Shown here: piece by piece, positions 1 to 11,152 of the stretch
How positions within the stretch are numbered: position 1 is the stretch's first letter
Layout of the letters: every line of letters starts with the position of its first letter
Origin: Chiua virens
Lineage: Eukaryota > Basidiomycota > Agaricomycetes > Boletales > Boletaceae
Direction: 5' to 3'
Assembly (NCBI GenBank): GCA_019787685.1
Contig: JAHNUO010000010.1
Span: forward strand, 1,178,001 to 1,242,000
Length of the DNA stretch: 64,000 nt
Notes under the pieces: generated by a model
Databases searched by the model: none
Seen by the model: the letters and a program-made list of their open reading frames with translations, nothing else
Told to the model about the DNA's origin: nothing
Translations under genes and position numbers: made by a program

Positions 1-1033
1 AGCCTCCTTACAAGTGAAGGATGGCGTGAGACCACCAGAGATGACGTTGACGAGAACAGGCTTGGGCTCCAATGCCTTCACCGTCTTGGTGAGAAGCTCG
101 GCAGTCTTGACACCCTCGATGAAGCAAACATCAGCACCCGCATCGGCAGCGAGCTTCAGACGAGTGACAGCCTCATCCATGCCAAGAACTTGAGCGGAAT
201 CAGTGCGGCCAATGATAACCTATGAATTAATGAATAAGATTTTCATCATTACTCATGTGAGCACCCACAAAGTTGGAACCACCAGGGATAGAGTCACGGG
301 CAATTACTGCAGCACGGATACGAGTGATAAACTCCTCCCGCGAAACAACTTGCTTGCCCATCAAGTGGCCACAACGCTTGGTTTGCACTTGATCTTCAAT
401 GTGCATACCAGCCACACCTGCACGGGCGTATTGGTAGACGGTACGGGCAACCATGGCAGTTCCACCGAAGCTAAAGGGGAAAATTCACGGTTAGAACGAG
501 TCCCGAATCGGAAAAACCAAACAGCGTACCCAGTGTCAGCATCAGCGATAACGGGGGTTGTGGGACTTAAACTGCAGACCATCTGTGCGCTTTGAACGAA
601 ATCGTTCAAAGTGGCAATGGCAACATCTGGCTGACCAAGGCGTGAAGCTGTGGTAGCAGCTCCGCTTTGGTACAAGCAATCGAAGCCTGCCTCGAGCGCA
701 CAGCGCGCACTAATACCGTCGCAGATACCAGGGGCAACCTAAATCGGAAGTCAGACGAATATTTTCAGGGACACAAGACTGTATACGAACCACGATACCA
801 GGGCGAGCGAGTAGCTGACGCAGACGAGTCGCAGCATCCCAAGAGAGAGGACCCTCCAAGAAGTTCTTGGGGTCAAGACGAGGGTTATAGTAAACACCAG
901 CCTTCAAGGGTTTTTCTGGAGAAGGCGTTGCAATGAGGGCGTTGGCACCGCTGGATTCTTCAACGGGAGTTTGAGGGACAGCTTCCTGGACGGGAACTGG
1001 CTCAGGGGTCTTGTAGTAGTCGAGTCCAGGCAT
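1..1033 (-). CDS. Isocitrate lyase/PEP mutase superfamily enzyme (3' end cut by window edge)
   Basis: The protein starts MPGLDYYKTPEP and splices over about four exons into a TIM-barrel of the isocitrate lyase/phosphorylmutase superfamily. Seen: the substrate-loop opening APGICDGISA, the metal-site stretch IADADTG, then GMHIEDQ and the catalytic loop KRCGHLMGK, followed by IIGRTDS and DVCFIEGV. These enzymes cleave or form C-C or C-P bonds in 2-oxo-acid-related substrates (methylisocitrate, oxaloacetate, phosphonopyruvate). The KRCGH cysteine loop argues for a lyase rather than a phosphonomutase. The C-terminus lies beyond base 1. An N-terminal extension of about 50 residues is Pro/Glu-rich and has no clear mitochondrial signal. 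It is divergently transcribed from the lactate dehydrogenase gene. The exact substrate cannot be fixed from sequence alone. Confidence 0.88.
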
Positions 1034-1113
1034 TGTAAAGTGGAAGGTTGTCTGTATACACAAAGGGGATTAAGAGAAGAAGTGTGTTGGAGTGGAAGAC
1101 GAAAAGGGTGGGC

Positions 1114-1119
1114 TTTATA
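1114..1119 (-). promoter_or_regulatory. TATA box of the PEP-mutase-family gene
   Basis: TATAAA on the minus strand, about 80 nt upstream of the ATG at 1033, inside a small GC-flanked palindrome-like context (gggtttataaagccc). Position and sequence fit a core promoter; not proven. Confidence 0.45.
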
Positions 1120-2542
1120 AACCCGCTCAAGGTTCCAACCGGAATATTTTTCCATTGAGCGGGAGGCAATGTGTTCAAAGGGTCATGCCCTGGTTACGTA
1201 GAGGTGTGACCTGTGTGCGACACCGGAGATTCGCCCATACGGAGAGGCGTGTTGAGATATCAGATTCCACGCCCCAGTTAGAAAGGATGCCGCGGGGACA
1301 GACGGGCGAAAGAGACCTGTACAAAGACGGAAAGGCGTTAGAGAGAGACGCATATGGATGAGACCCAAGATCGCTCGAATCCTGTTGCGTGACCGGATTG
1401 GGCTACGAGGGCACGGCTCGATTTCGGCGCCGCCGTCAGTTCAGGGTCCCATTACCGTATCATGAATAACGCTTGTTCACCACATATCCAACTTGAAGGG
1501 TGATGCTTACTACATGTTCAGTGTATTAGCGCTGTTCCCACGCAAAACCAGTTGAAAATAGACCGTCGATATCGTGAGGATGTACAACTACGCGTGGACT
1601 CCAGAGGTGGTCCCTGGTGACCGACTTCTCCTAGGAGTAGGAGGTAGAGACGGGACTTGAGCGGAAATATGAAGCGAACATAGTAAACCTTGGAGCCGGG
1701 CCAAGGAAACACCTAAAAATAGACTAGACTGTGATAAAGCTGGATCTCGATCACAGATCTGAACTGTCTGGACCATAAACGGAATGGCGACCAATCAGAT
1801 CTTCGTTGGCTTAGACTTGTTGCGCCAACATTAACGCTCGTCTCATATCTTACACTGCGACACTACAGTAGCACTGCTATGAGTCTCAAGTTCGGACCAG
1901 AGTGGAAAAGTGTCACTGAAACACTCGATAATCACCGCCGACCACCGGACCTGGGCGCTTTCTTGGCTTCGGCCACCTCCCCAAACACTAACTCTCAGTG
2001 ACAACTAACACGTCAGCACAGCGCAACATATGGTCGTGTGAGTGACATTTGCACAACAGGATCCTCTCCCGGACTGCCGTTTGTTTCCGTGCAGCCCGGC
2101 CGTGGAGTTAGAGGGGATGCAGGATTGACACGTTGATGCTCAATGGTATGACACCCTTCGGAGAGGCAACACTCTTATTCCGCCCAGCGCGAATTGTCCG
2201 AACCTTGTTGTATCATCATTCTTGCAGTGCATCGCGGAAATAACAATCGTCCAGAGATTGCCGTGACGCGATCAGGCCACAATCTCAGGCCACCCCAAGC
2301 CGACCTCATTTCCCGGTCTATCACCGACCGACGACTGGTGGCCCCTCAGAAACACCTCGGCGTAACCGTAGGTGTTGGTGGAGATGAGTCCGGCAAAGTT
2401 ACCCCTTCGAGTATTCGCGTAGCACGCGGTCTCCGTGATTCCGCTGGCAAGCATCTCAAAAGCCGCTAGATTCACCAAGCTGAGTCCACAGTGATTTCCC
2501 CCCTGATCGTTTCAGAGAGCCTCTACGCCACCTTCTTACACA
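1120..2542. other. Divergent intergenic region
   Basis: About 1.4 kb between two divergent metabolic genes. Short ORFs here have no recognisable domain and unconvincing composition. It should hold the promoters of both genes; I see no other feature. Confidence 0.5.
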
Positions 2543-4703
2543 ATGTCTTACATCACTGCGGAAACTGTCGCCGAACACGCCAGCGCCTCCAGCTGCTGGG
2601 TCATCGTTCATGGTACGCTTTTTTGGGGTTGTCGACTACTACGATCAGAACTGATTCGATGCACAGGCAAGGTCTACGATGTTACAGAATTCCTGCCAGG
2701 TATTACGCAATGGTCTAGGACACAGTGATCTGTTATGCTTACTCGCGTTTCAAATTCAGAACACCCCGGTGGTAGCAAAATCATCTTGAAATACGCCGGA
2801 AAAGATGCCACGTAAGCAGTATTTAATGTTCAAGAATTTTTTTTAATGATCGCTGGCTAGTGATGCTTATGACCCGATTCACCCACCGGATGTCATCACT
2901 ACCCACTTGCCCAAAGAAAAGCAGTGAGTTACTGTATGCTTTGCAATCAAAACCCAGTGTTCATTCATTGGCCACCTATCTCAGCCTCGGTCCTATCGAT
3001 CCCAATACTGTTGTCAAAGAGAAACAGGTGACTGCGGAGGAGATCAAGCGCCAAGAGTTGTTGGCCGCCCGCCCGTCCCTGGAGGAAATTGTCAACCTGC
3101 ACGACTTTGAGGTGCGTATTTTTGTTTCGTTCTTGAATTAGTCTCATTTCCGTTTAGGTCGTTGCCAAAACAATTCTCCCTCCCAAAGCCTGGGCCTACT
3201 ACTCCTCTGCGTCCGATGACGAAATCACCATCCGCGAGAACCGTGCGGCATACCAAAGGTTTGAAACAATTGTGTCCCTAATCATCACGCGGTGAATTGA
3301 AACCATGTGCACAGGATCTGGTTCCGGCCGCGCATTCTCCGAGACGTTTCCACCGTTGACTGGTCCACCACAATTCTCGGGCAAAGGTCATCGCTTCCTG
3401 TCTATATTGTATGTTTCACATATTAGATCCGCGGCACGATGTCTAAAGATCATTGCAGTCTGCAACCGCCCTCGGTAAACTTGGTCACCCCGACGGTGAG
3501 CTCAACTTGACACGTGCAGCCGGCCAACATGGTGTTATCCAGATGGTGAGCACCGCTATCGTTTCTCTCAAGCTTGTGAATCCCGTTGATCGGTTTCACT
3601 AGATACCTACCCTTGCTTCCTGCTCTTTCGACGAGATCGTTGATGCTGCGGTTCCTGGACAAGTTCAATTCCTCCAGCTGTACGTCAATCGTGACCGAGA
3701 GATCACCCGGAAATACGTTCAGCACGCGGAGAAACGCGGAATCAAGGGCCTTTTCATCACCGTCGATGCACCTCAGCTCGGTCGCCGTGAGAAGGATATG
3801 CGAATGAAGTTCGTCGATGAGTCAGGCGTTGCCAAGGTGCAAGAAAACCAATCTGGCGTCAAGAAGAACGAGGGTGTTGCTCGTGCCATCTCAGTAAGTT
3901 TTGCACACGAGTTTAATGGCTTTGCTCTGAGAAAATACCCAGTCATTCATCGACCCTTCATTGTCATGGAAAGACATCCCATGGTTCAAGAGCATTACGA
4001 ACAGTACGTTTCAGGTTTTTATTATTATTGCTACTCGAATTTGCTAACATATCTCAAGTACCTATCGTGCTCAAGGGCGTTGCGACGCCGCAAGATGCCC
4101 TGATGGCGTACGACTACGGCGTCGCCGGCATTGTTCTTTCTAACCACGGCGGGCGGCAACTTGACACATCTCGCTCTGGTATTGAGAACTTGATCGAGGT
4201 GGTGGAGGCACTCAAGACCCGGGGTCCCTGGCCAAACCCCAAGTTCGAGGTCTTTGTTGATGGTGGTATCCGCCGTGCATCAGATGTTCTCAAGGCGCTC
4301 GCACTCGGAGCCAAAGCTGTCGGAGTCGGCCGTGCATTTATGTACTCGTTCTGCGCATACGGCCAGGACGGTGTCGAGAAAGCCATCCAAATTTTCAGGG
4401 TATGCATTCCCATAGCAGATTTATACGTCACATGGGATATTGATGTCATGTTCAGGATGAGCTTCAAATGGGAATGCGTCTCATCGGGGCTCGGACCATC
4501 GATGAATTAAGTCCCGATATGGTCGACGCGAGCGCCATCCATGCACATGTTGGGCTCACACCCGCTGATAACTTATATAACTCAACATGTACGTGGTTGC
4601 CTCCATTTCGACCGCTTTTGGACCATGAGCTCATAACTTTGTTTTTTCCCTTCCTTTTTCAGACCAACCTTTAGCACTTGCGCAGTTTAAGACTAAACTG
4701 TAA
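2543..4703 (+). CDS. Flavocytochrome b2-type L-lactate dehydrogenase (cytochrome b5 + FMN domain)
   Basis: About 500 residues over roughly a dozen exons. Residues 1-90 form a cytochrome b5 domain with the heme-binding HPGG and a second His in DPIHP. After a linker comes an FMN-dependent alpha-hydroxy-acid dehydrogenase barrel: SATALGKLGHPDGE, LQLYVNRD, FITVDAPQLGRRE, IVLKGV (active-site Lys), LSNHGGRQLD (catalytic His and substrate-binding Arg), DGGIRR and GAKAVGVGRAFMY. The family oxidises L-lactate to pyruvate and passes electrons via heme to cytochrome c. The start MSYITAETVAEHAS leads directly into the b5 domain, so the usual mitochondrial presequence is absent unless an upstream exon was missed. 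The last intron is 50-odd nt and splices to a C-terminus ending FKTKL. All splice junctions I checked keep frame. Confidence 0.93.
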
Positions 4704-6200
4704 ATCGGAGGCTCGATCACGCCGGAGAATGACAACGCAGTCCCATATTCATCATTTACTTTGTCATGTTGCACCTATGTATTTACACTCTAGACACGCA
4801 TTCCTCAAATTTTAAGATGACTAAGCTTATTCCTTCATGGCATCGGCAACCTGACAGAATACGCGTCATCGGCACGATCGAACCTGTTCAAACTTCATAA
4901 GCTTCATATGTGGCGTTGTGCCCGACCACTCTCGATTGGAGGACGAGTCGGCGGCTACCGAGAAATCTTGTCATCATTTGACAGGTCATTCAAAAGTTTT
5001 CGCAGCATGTTGTAAAGCGAAGTTCAAGTCCGCAGGTGAGGTGGTTATGTTACAGCCGCTTCTTCTTAGACAATTTTTTACTCAGAAATCAGGACGCGCT
5101 CAACCCGAGGGCCGTGTGGAAGTAAGTCTCCCAAGGGTCGACGGTGGGTGGCTGCAAAATCAGGGTCACCCTCACGCGACTAACATACCATACGTTAAAT
5201 TCTTGCCACGAGGTGCCTCAAGGACGGTTAGCAGCAGGCCGTCCACGGTAACCTACAGCGTGACACTCGTCCTCTGGGAAAAGTTCACAAAGAGAAGACT
5301 ATCTTTTCGTCACATATTACTTGACCAAACATTTCAACACATTGCTGCAAGTCAACGTCAGAACAGTGCTCAATTCAACAAATGAGCAAGTGACCGTAAA
5401 TGTAAGTCATGATCCGAGTCGACACACTCCTCCCTCTACCGGTGGCGACCGGCGACCAAGTCGTGCCACCAAGTTCTGTTCCAAACAATCGGGTATGCAG
5501 AGAGTTGAGCTTGCCGGCGCACTTGGTTTTGGAGAGAAGTTGCAACACGTGCGTCACCCGGGCCGTGGCATCGCGTGCTCACAAGTTCACAAATGTTACC
5601 AGGGAACTGCCCTAAGTTAGAACGGGGGTCATATCAACTATTTGTAAACCAAAGGACCTGATGGGCCCGTGATCTCGAAAGTCGGGAAGGAAGCTTTTCC
5701 TGCGCAGTTTGGATTAGTATCGCCCATAGTGCGCACCACAGACAAAGGTAGGATTAAAATTCTTCCAGGCCGCGGACCCGAGGGCCAAAATGATCGTTGA
5801 AAGCTTCAAAGCTTTTAATCAACAAATCGCTGGCTCTCAGCACAACCCCCACGATCAGTTCTACTTGACTTCCTGATTACGCTGCGGTGGCATTCATTAA
5901 TATTCAATATTGTTGGTATGTACTTCAGCCTCAAGTACGTGGTGTTTGGGCCAGTTTAGCCCAGTGGCTTGGAAGGCCTTGTTGTCTAGATCAGATACCC
6001 TCTGCTCGTAATCAAGAACAGACAGCGCTGAAATCACAGCAAACAATGTTTATTCCCCCGGAGTCGATGATATGAGAAGGCATCACCGTATTTCACGGAC
6101 AAATTTGTATGTCTGAGTCCGAACCGGTGACATGGCAATAATACGCCTATACAGTATGTCTGCTGAAACTTCCTTCTATTTGGATTTTTCCAGGACAGAC
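4704..6200. other. Intergenic region, no supported gene
   Basis: Only short overlapping ORFs. The longest (4918-5385, plus) has no domain, mixed composition and no consistent splice partners. No feature I can support. Confidence 0.5.
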
Positions 6201-7400
6201 AAACGTCGAGTACGTTGATCATAATTTACGGCAACCCGCCATCCGCAGTCTCCCGTCGCCGCAGCACGTGTCGCCGTCCATTACGATTCAGCTGCTGGTC
6301 GTGACGCGCCTGGCCTGCCAGCAGATCCAAAGATGCGACGTCCACCAGGCTACATAATAGCGACTTGCGGCTCGATATTAGGACTATTTCGTTCGCGATC
6401 CGAGGTCCAAGAACTACTTGGACCACGGCATCCTCGTCCCAGGTATCTGTTGAAAATTTTATCCAGAATCTCCATATGCGCCATACAGGTAAATTTACTT
6501 ACTCTCACGACGCCCTCCCTGAGTCTCATATATCCGGGGCGGGAAGCAAGTACAGTGGCATTTCGCCGTGATCCGTGTCCTGAAAACTTGAATGTTCTCC
6601 TGTTGCTTTCGAACCCCTCAAAACGAAATTTGTACTCTCGCATGGTGCCGGTCCTACCTCGTTCAAAATATCGACACTGGTAACGATCGTAAGGATCAAA
6701 ACGTTACTCCCACCTTTGACTGAAAATTCATGCACCGTTTTCTCAGCTTGAGACCGCTCAGTGAGTAACCTAGGCAAACGCGCACCGCCGGGGCATTGAC
6801 CTGGGACGATTCGTGTGTACTGGAAATATTCCAAGTTCCTGTTATTAGCATGCCTTGTTCATGCAACCTGGAAGGCGGTGCAATCAAGACTGAATATGAT
6901 GAACGTTGTAAGATTGGGCACGGGGACATCATCAACTTCAATCATTACGACGCCACCTAACTGCCCCGACATTTTAAAACAGCCAGCACAAAGACACGAC
7001 CCACGTAAACACGGCGTCACTACTCATAATCAACCGGATCTGGTGGTGTTATTTGGCAATCGTGTTCAACGACATTTGTCCGCCGGTGTGGATAACATGT
7101 GTGAAAATGGTTGGTGTGCCTCAGCTAGAGATGCATGATGTAAAAGACAATGCCGCTCGAGTTTGGCACAAAGGACGGTGGAGTATGGACCAACGCCAGG
7201 CAAGGTCATCTTTCTTGACTATGCGTGCGATCAGTTGTAGACGAAACAGGGGGAAGAGAGACTCGAATACCTGCACATTCTTCAGTATGACCTGATCACA
7301 CGCGCGAGTCTTGGGACTCCAAGTACCTCGTGTACAACTCATCCATTTCTCCCCCACGATTACTCGCACCTGTGAGTCGTCTTTTATAGATCCTTCCGCA
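6200..7400 (+). pseudogene. Possible decayed coding region, unidentified
   Basis: Several stop-interrupted stretches on the plus strand read like real protein, for example around 6820-6957 (a segment containing FQVPVISMPCSCNLEGGA and then KIGHGDIINFNHYD) and around 7190-7240 (GPTPGKVIFLDYA). They lie in different frames without convincing splice sites and I cannot assign a family. It may be an old gene relic or chance. Confidence 0.25.
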
Positions 7401-7690
7401 GCATGGGGTATGGGGACAGTGCTGACAATGATTCGGCTGGACGCCCTTCATCTACTAGTACCCTGCTCTTGCATCTACATTCATTTCGTACATTCATTCC
7501 TCCTCCGAATAACTTTGGCAGAGGACTGGATTTAAATTGTCCAAATTCAATTTCTAAAAGTCAACCGTTACCCGATTACTGTTTACCTGATTAATACTAC
7601 ACTGGCAGCACGACGAGATGATGCATCTAGCGAAGACAACAACATATGGAGGGGTTAGCGAGCTCTGCCCACTGGCAGTCGTTGTGACGA

Positions 7691-7773
7691 ACCATGGAAC
7701 ATCAAGGTTAGGCTGTTTCGATTCTATTGAAAGAGTCGTAACAGCCTAACCTTGATGCATTGATGTTCCATGG
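7691..7773. repeat. Long imperfect inverted repeat (hairpin)
   Basis: Left arm 7691-7717 and right arm 7740-7773 are perfectly complementary over 27 bp, except for an 8-nt extra block (gcattgat, 7757-7764) in the right arm. The loop is 22 nt. The extra block sits beside another ttgatg, so it looks like a small duplication in one arm. No ORF accompanies it. It could be the folded relic of a miniature inverted-repeat element. Confidence 0.75.
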
Positions 7774-8097
7774 TGTCAAACATTTGTCTCTGCACTGGCG
7801 GGACTGTGAGTGGCCCCTCAAATTCGTCAGCTCAGATTCCTGTTACATTCGTACTGATGGCGCTTACCTGTGAGCATTTTCATAGAAGTCTTGTACGCAG
7901 CAGCACGCTAACAATGGTTAGATATACTAGTGATCAGCCTGTTGTGGTCTTACCATGGTCATCATCATGATACTACATGCTAAGCGCTAGGTCCAACTTT
8001 TCGATACTTAGCTTTTGCGAAGTATAACTCGAATGAGAAGCACGCGCTGAGATTATGCCTGCCGGTCCTGCTGTCATAATAATAGTATTTCCAAAAC

Positions 8098-8123
8098 AGC
8101 TCGGCACCAATCTTCAAGTTGAT
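8098..8123 (+). repeat. 26-bp direct repeat, copy 1
   Basis: agctcggcaccaatcttcaa followed by gttgat occurs here and identically at 9125-9150, about 1 kb downstream in the same orientation, upstream of the F-box gene. Confidence 0.85.
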
Positions 8124-8789
8124 GGCAGGGACGAGCAGCGAGCGCTGCGACGTGGACGAGCGACGTGGTGGAGGCAAAAGCGGAAGCGATGCCTCTCGCT
8201 TGCATCGCTTGTCCAAAGACCTTGCACTGTGGCTGCGCTCGTGCCTCGCTACACCACAGTTCGACCTGCAAGATTTTGAAGACAGTAGATACATTTTATA
8301 TACTTAATCATCTAGATCAGCCAAGTGAACAATAAGCCTGTAAAGAACATGAGCAGGAATAATAAATGTTAATCAATCATGATAAACTGACATTGCCAGA
8401 ATGTGGGAAATAAATTGAACGGCCTCCATCGGAACGTGGCCCCGTTACGTGGGTGTATTGAAATACACTAGGTGATATCCGCTCCACTGATTGCGATATG
8501 AATTTGTGTTGTCGGGATTTGATGCGAAAGGAGGCTTATGACTTGCAAGCCTGAAATACGCACCGTTCATCGTTTTGTCGTTTCAACCATTCTTATCGAT
8601 ATGTGCCTGCATGCGAAAGATTCATTGGAAACGCGGATTAGAAAGGTACGTACTTTTAAATGTTTTTGCGAGAGAACGAGAGTGTTCAAGACAGCTAGCA
8701 ACCGGTGTATTTCCGATCTTTGACACCATTGTGGACCTTAGTCGAAGTCAACGTATGTTCCGTTCGCGAGACAGGAGCAGTTTGACGTA

Positions 8790-8990
8790 TTGAAACACAG
8801 AATTTTCACGCATGTTGTCCCTCCGGCACGCTCTTGGGACAAATACCCAACAAAATTGTTAAAAAAAATAGCAGGCTTCATGTCTGTGGCAGATTTAGTG
8901 GTGTACGGAGGGACGTGCAAAGCAAATTACGATGTAATGCATGATATTGACGCACTTCGGGCTGCCATGGCTATCACGACAAAGAGATAA
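8790..8990 (+). pseudogene. F-box-like domain fragment
   Basis: An open stretch includes KYPTKLLKKIAGFMSVADLV followed by a TCKAN motif. This pattern (Pro, spaced Leu/Ile, then D-L and a T-C-K-x) matches the core of an F-box, the roughly 45-residue SKP1-binding domain. No start context, no upstream exon and no C-terminal repeat region were found, and it is followed by short repeats. It is probably a scrap of an F-box gene; a complete F-box gene lies 370 bp downstream. Confidence 0.4.
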
Positions 8991-9120
8991 GAGTAAGAGA
9001 AAACGACAATAGCTATCGCGACGAAGCTATAAAAGGAAACAACAGCATCCAAGATCCGTTCAGACACAGACGATATTGGCAAAAGACGTACGATTTGCAG
9101 TGATAGCTATCACGACGAAG
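8965..9120 (+). repeat. Degenerate short repeat around ctatcacgacgaag
   Basis: Three imperfect copies of a roughly 17-nt unit: near 8970 (ggctatcacgacaaag), 9010 (agctatcgcgacgaag) and 9104 (agctatcacgacgaag). They lie between the F-box scrap and the intact F-box gene. Confidence 0.55.
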
Positions 9121-9124
9121 AGAA

Positions 9125-9150
9125 AGCTCGGCACCAATCTTCAAGTTGAT
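9125..9150 (+). repeat. 26-bp direct repeat, copy 2
   Basis: Exact second copy of the repeat at 8098-8123. It directly follows the third copy of the short repeat and lies about 210 bp upstream of the F-box ATG. Confidence 0.85.
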
Positions 9151-9361
9151 CGGAACCCATTTCAATTTTCAACCCAGGTTGTGGGATCTGCATTGAGTCA
9201 TGGTCACTGTGGTCATGCTAGTCATGCTTGAGTCAAAGGCAACTTGAATGCCGAATTTTGTACTAACTGTTCCTGTCAGGTCACGGTCTTAGTTTAGTTT
9301 GGGTGCTTTTCGCTTGTTTGGGTACCATGATCCGAGTGCCTTCCCTTTCCACAAACCCATC

Positions 9362-11152
9362 ATGGTCACGCAGACCGGATACAGCGTGAACGACTACAGT
9401 TGGGAAGCCACCAGCAAGGTTCCCCGTCCATCATTCAACTCGACAGAGACCATCCTTACCGTATTCTTTGACTTCGGTGCTCAGCATCTCTTTTCTAATG
9501 TTCGCATCAACGTCGGTCTCCACGAGGATGTGCCGGCCTCCTTAGTGGAAGACGAATATGTAAGTGTGTTTTCCGTGGTCGTAGGGATCTCAAAGTTGAG
9601 AGTCGTTGGGTCTCAGAACTTTGTCCCTGGGCGATCACATCCATCCATTATCAATCGCGATTCCTCGATGCCTCTCGAAACCGATTTTAGTCGGCCTGAC
9701 CTATCATCGCTACCTACCCTCGATATAATTTTTGAGGTTGAATCGATGGCCTCCGTACCGGGAGCCTGGGACGTGAGGTCAAATAGCAGAATAAATGATG
9801 TTCCTATGCCTATGGAAACATTGACGTTCAAGGACTCTGGGCATCAAATTCACCGAATCTTGTTGGAGGTCAACCAACCTTTGACACCAACTACGCAGAG
9901 TGTGTCTGTTTCGTTTACGTCCTCACCGCTCCTGTACACCCCGGGCCAGCGTGGCAGTGGACGTCCTCTCGATGATTTTTCCACAATCGGACGCGTCGTG
10001 CAAATTCGGCCCGCTTTTCCACCTCACGGCCACAAAGCCATCCTGCTTCCGACAGAAATCTTATTCATGATCTTCCGGAACTTCTCGGAATCATCCGACG
10101 TGTGCAGTCGGTGGCGAACGGATCTGCTCTCCTGTGCACTGGTCTGCAAACAGTGGACATGTGCACTCGAACTAATGTTGGACGATTTCCACTACCCAGA
10201 GGCACGGATCCGGCCGAAGGAATATCCTCCCGAGATCTGCAAATTCGCAAGTGCGATCGCATCACGGCCGACACTTGCACTTTCCATCACACACCTGTCG
10301 CCAATCTACTTTTTCAAGCACGCCGACTGGAAGCCTCTCACGTTGCGTTTGCTCGACACGCCATTTCAACCACCCAGAAGGCTAGCACGTATCGAGCAGT
10401 TTGTTAACAGCTTCTTGTCTATTCTGCGGCTTGCTAGGAACCTTAGATCTCTAGCAATTCCCTTGGGTTGGAACATGGGCCCATCAGAGGATTTTCTCGA
10501 TATGGTGCGAGGACTGGACAAGATAGAAGAAGTGGATATGATGATTGGATCCGAGACGACCTTCCAGGCTTGTCTTGCTACGTGGCCCACCTTGAAACGT
10601 CTCACGGCATCATTTTCGGAGGCCGACTTGCAGATCAAACCTCAAATTGTGCCGACAACCCCACCTGGATACGCGCTCACTGCGGCCACCCTGTTATTTC
10701 TGGTGAGCGACGAACAGCTGAACTATTTACTGTGTTCGTCCTCTTCCTCGCTCGAGGCCCTTGAAATACGTTGCTTCCCGCTGTGGTTGACCAACACTGG
10801 TTTGCACTCGGTTTTACAGAGTGTCTCGAAATCGCTCGTCACGCTGGAAATTATCTTAACAAACGGATCTTCACTGGACAAAGTTGAAGAATATGCATTG
10901 GACTCGCTCATCGTCGATATGGTTCGCTTGAAGGAGCTGCGGATCTCCCCAACTGTCGCGACGCAATCGATGATTGAGCGACGGGCAGAAGCATTCGAGG
11001 GAAGCCATGCGTCGGGCTCGCCTGTGGTACTCCCCCCGATTCATTTAACAATCGACACGGCTGGTTTTCCACGGAACTTGCCGAAAGAAGGTCTTATTGA
11101 AGCAGCTAGTCGAATCTGGCCGGGTTGGAGGATCGAGGTGTGTGACGGGTAG
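9362..11152 (+). CDS. F-box protein (with hidden in-frame intron)
   Basis: The first suitable ATG is 9362 (MVTQTGYSVNDYSWE); the open frame before it starts at a non-ATG codon. A GT-AG intron of 57 nt at 9560-9616 is stop-free and in frame; its position is conserved in the paralog at 46.8 kb, where the intron is 62 nt, so it is very likely spliced, giving about 577 residues. A unique N-terminal domain of about 200 residues precedes the F-box (LLPTEILFMIFRNF and then LVCKQW, residues about 208-250). A long C-terminal half with leucine-rich-like spacing (ILRLARNLRSLAIPLGW, SSSSLEALEIRCFPL) probably binds substrate. F-box proteins link targets to SCF ubiquitin ligases; the target is unknown. It is a duplicate pair with 46800-48623. 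Confidence 0.85.
   Translation: MVTQTGYSVNDYSWEATSKVPRPSFNSTETILTVFFDFGAQHLFSNVRINVGLHEDVPASLVEDEYVSVFSVVVGISKLRVVGSQNFVPGRSHPSIINRDSSMPLETDFSRPDLSSLPTLDIIFEVESMASVPGAWDVRSNSRINDVPMPMETLTFKDSGHQIHRILLEVNQPLTPTTQSVSVSFTSSPLLYTPGQRGSGRPLDDFSTIGRVVQIRPAFPPHGHKAILLPTEILFMIFRNFSESSDVCSRWRTDLLSCALVCKQWTCALELMLDDFHYPEARIRPKEYPPEICKFASAIASRPTLALSITHLSPIYFFKHADWKPLTLRLLDTPFQPPRRLARIEQFVNSFLSILRLARNLRSLAIPLGWNMGPSEDFLDMVRGLDKIEEVDMMIGSETTFQACLATWPTLKRLTASFSEADLQIKPQIVPTTPPGYALTAATLLFLVSDEQLNYLLCSSSSSLEALEIRCFPLWLTNTGLHSVLQSVSKSLVTLEIILTNGSSLDKVEEYALDSLIVDMVRLKELRISPTVATQSMIERRAEAFEGSHASGSPVVLPPIHLTIDTAGFPRNLPKEGLIEAASRIWPGWRIEVCDG

Noticed and set aside
4918..5385. 155-codon plus-strand ORF
   Set aside because: No domain, no start context, and partial splice-like signals suggest overlap with noise; nothing supports it as a gene.
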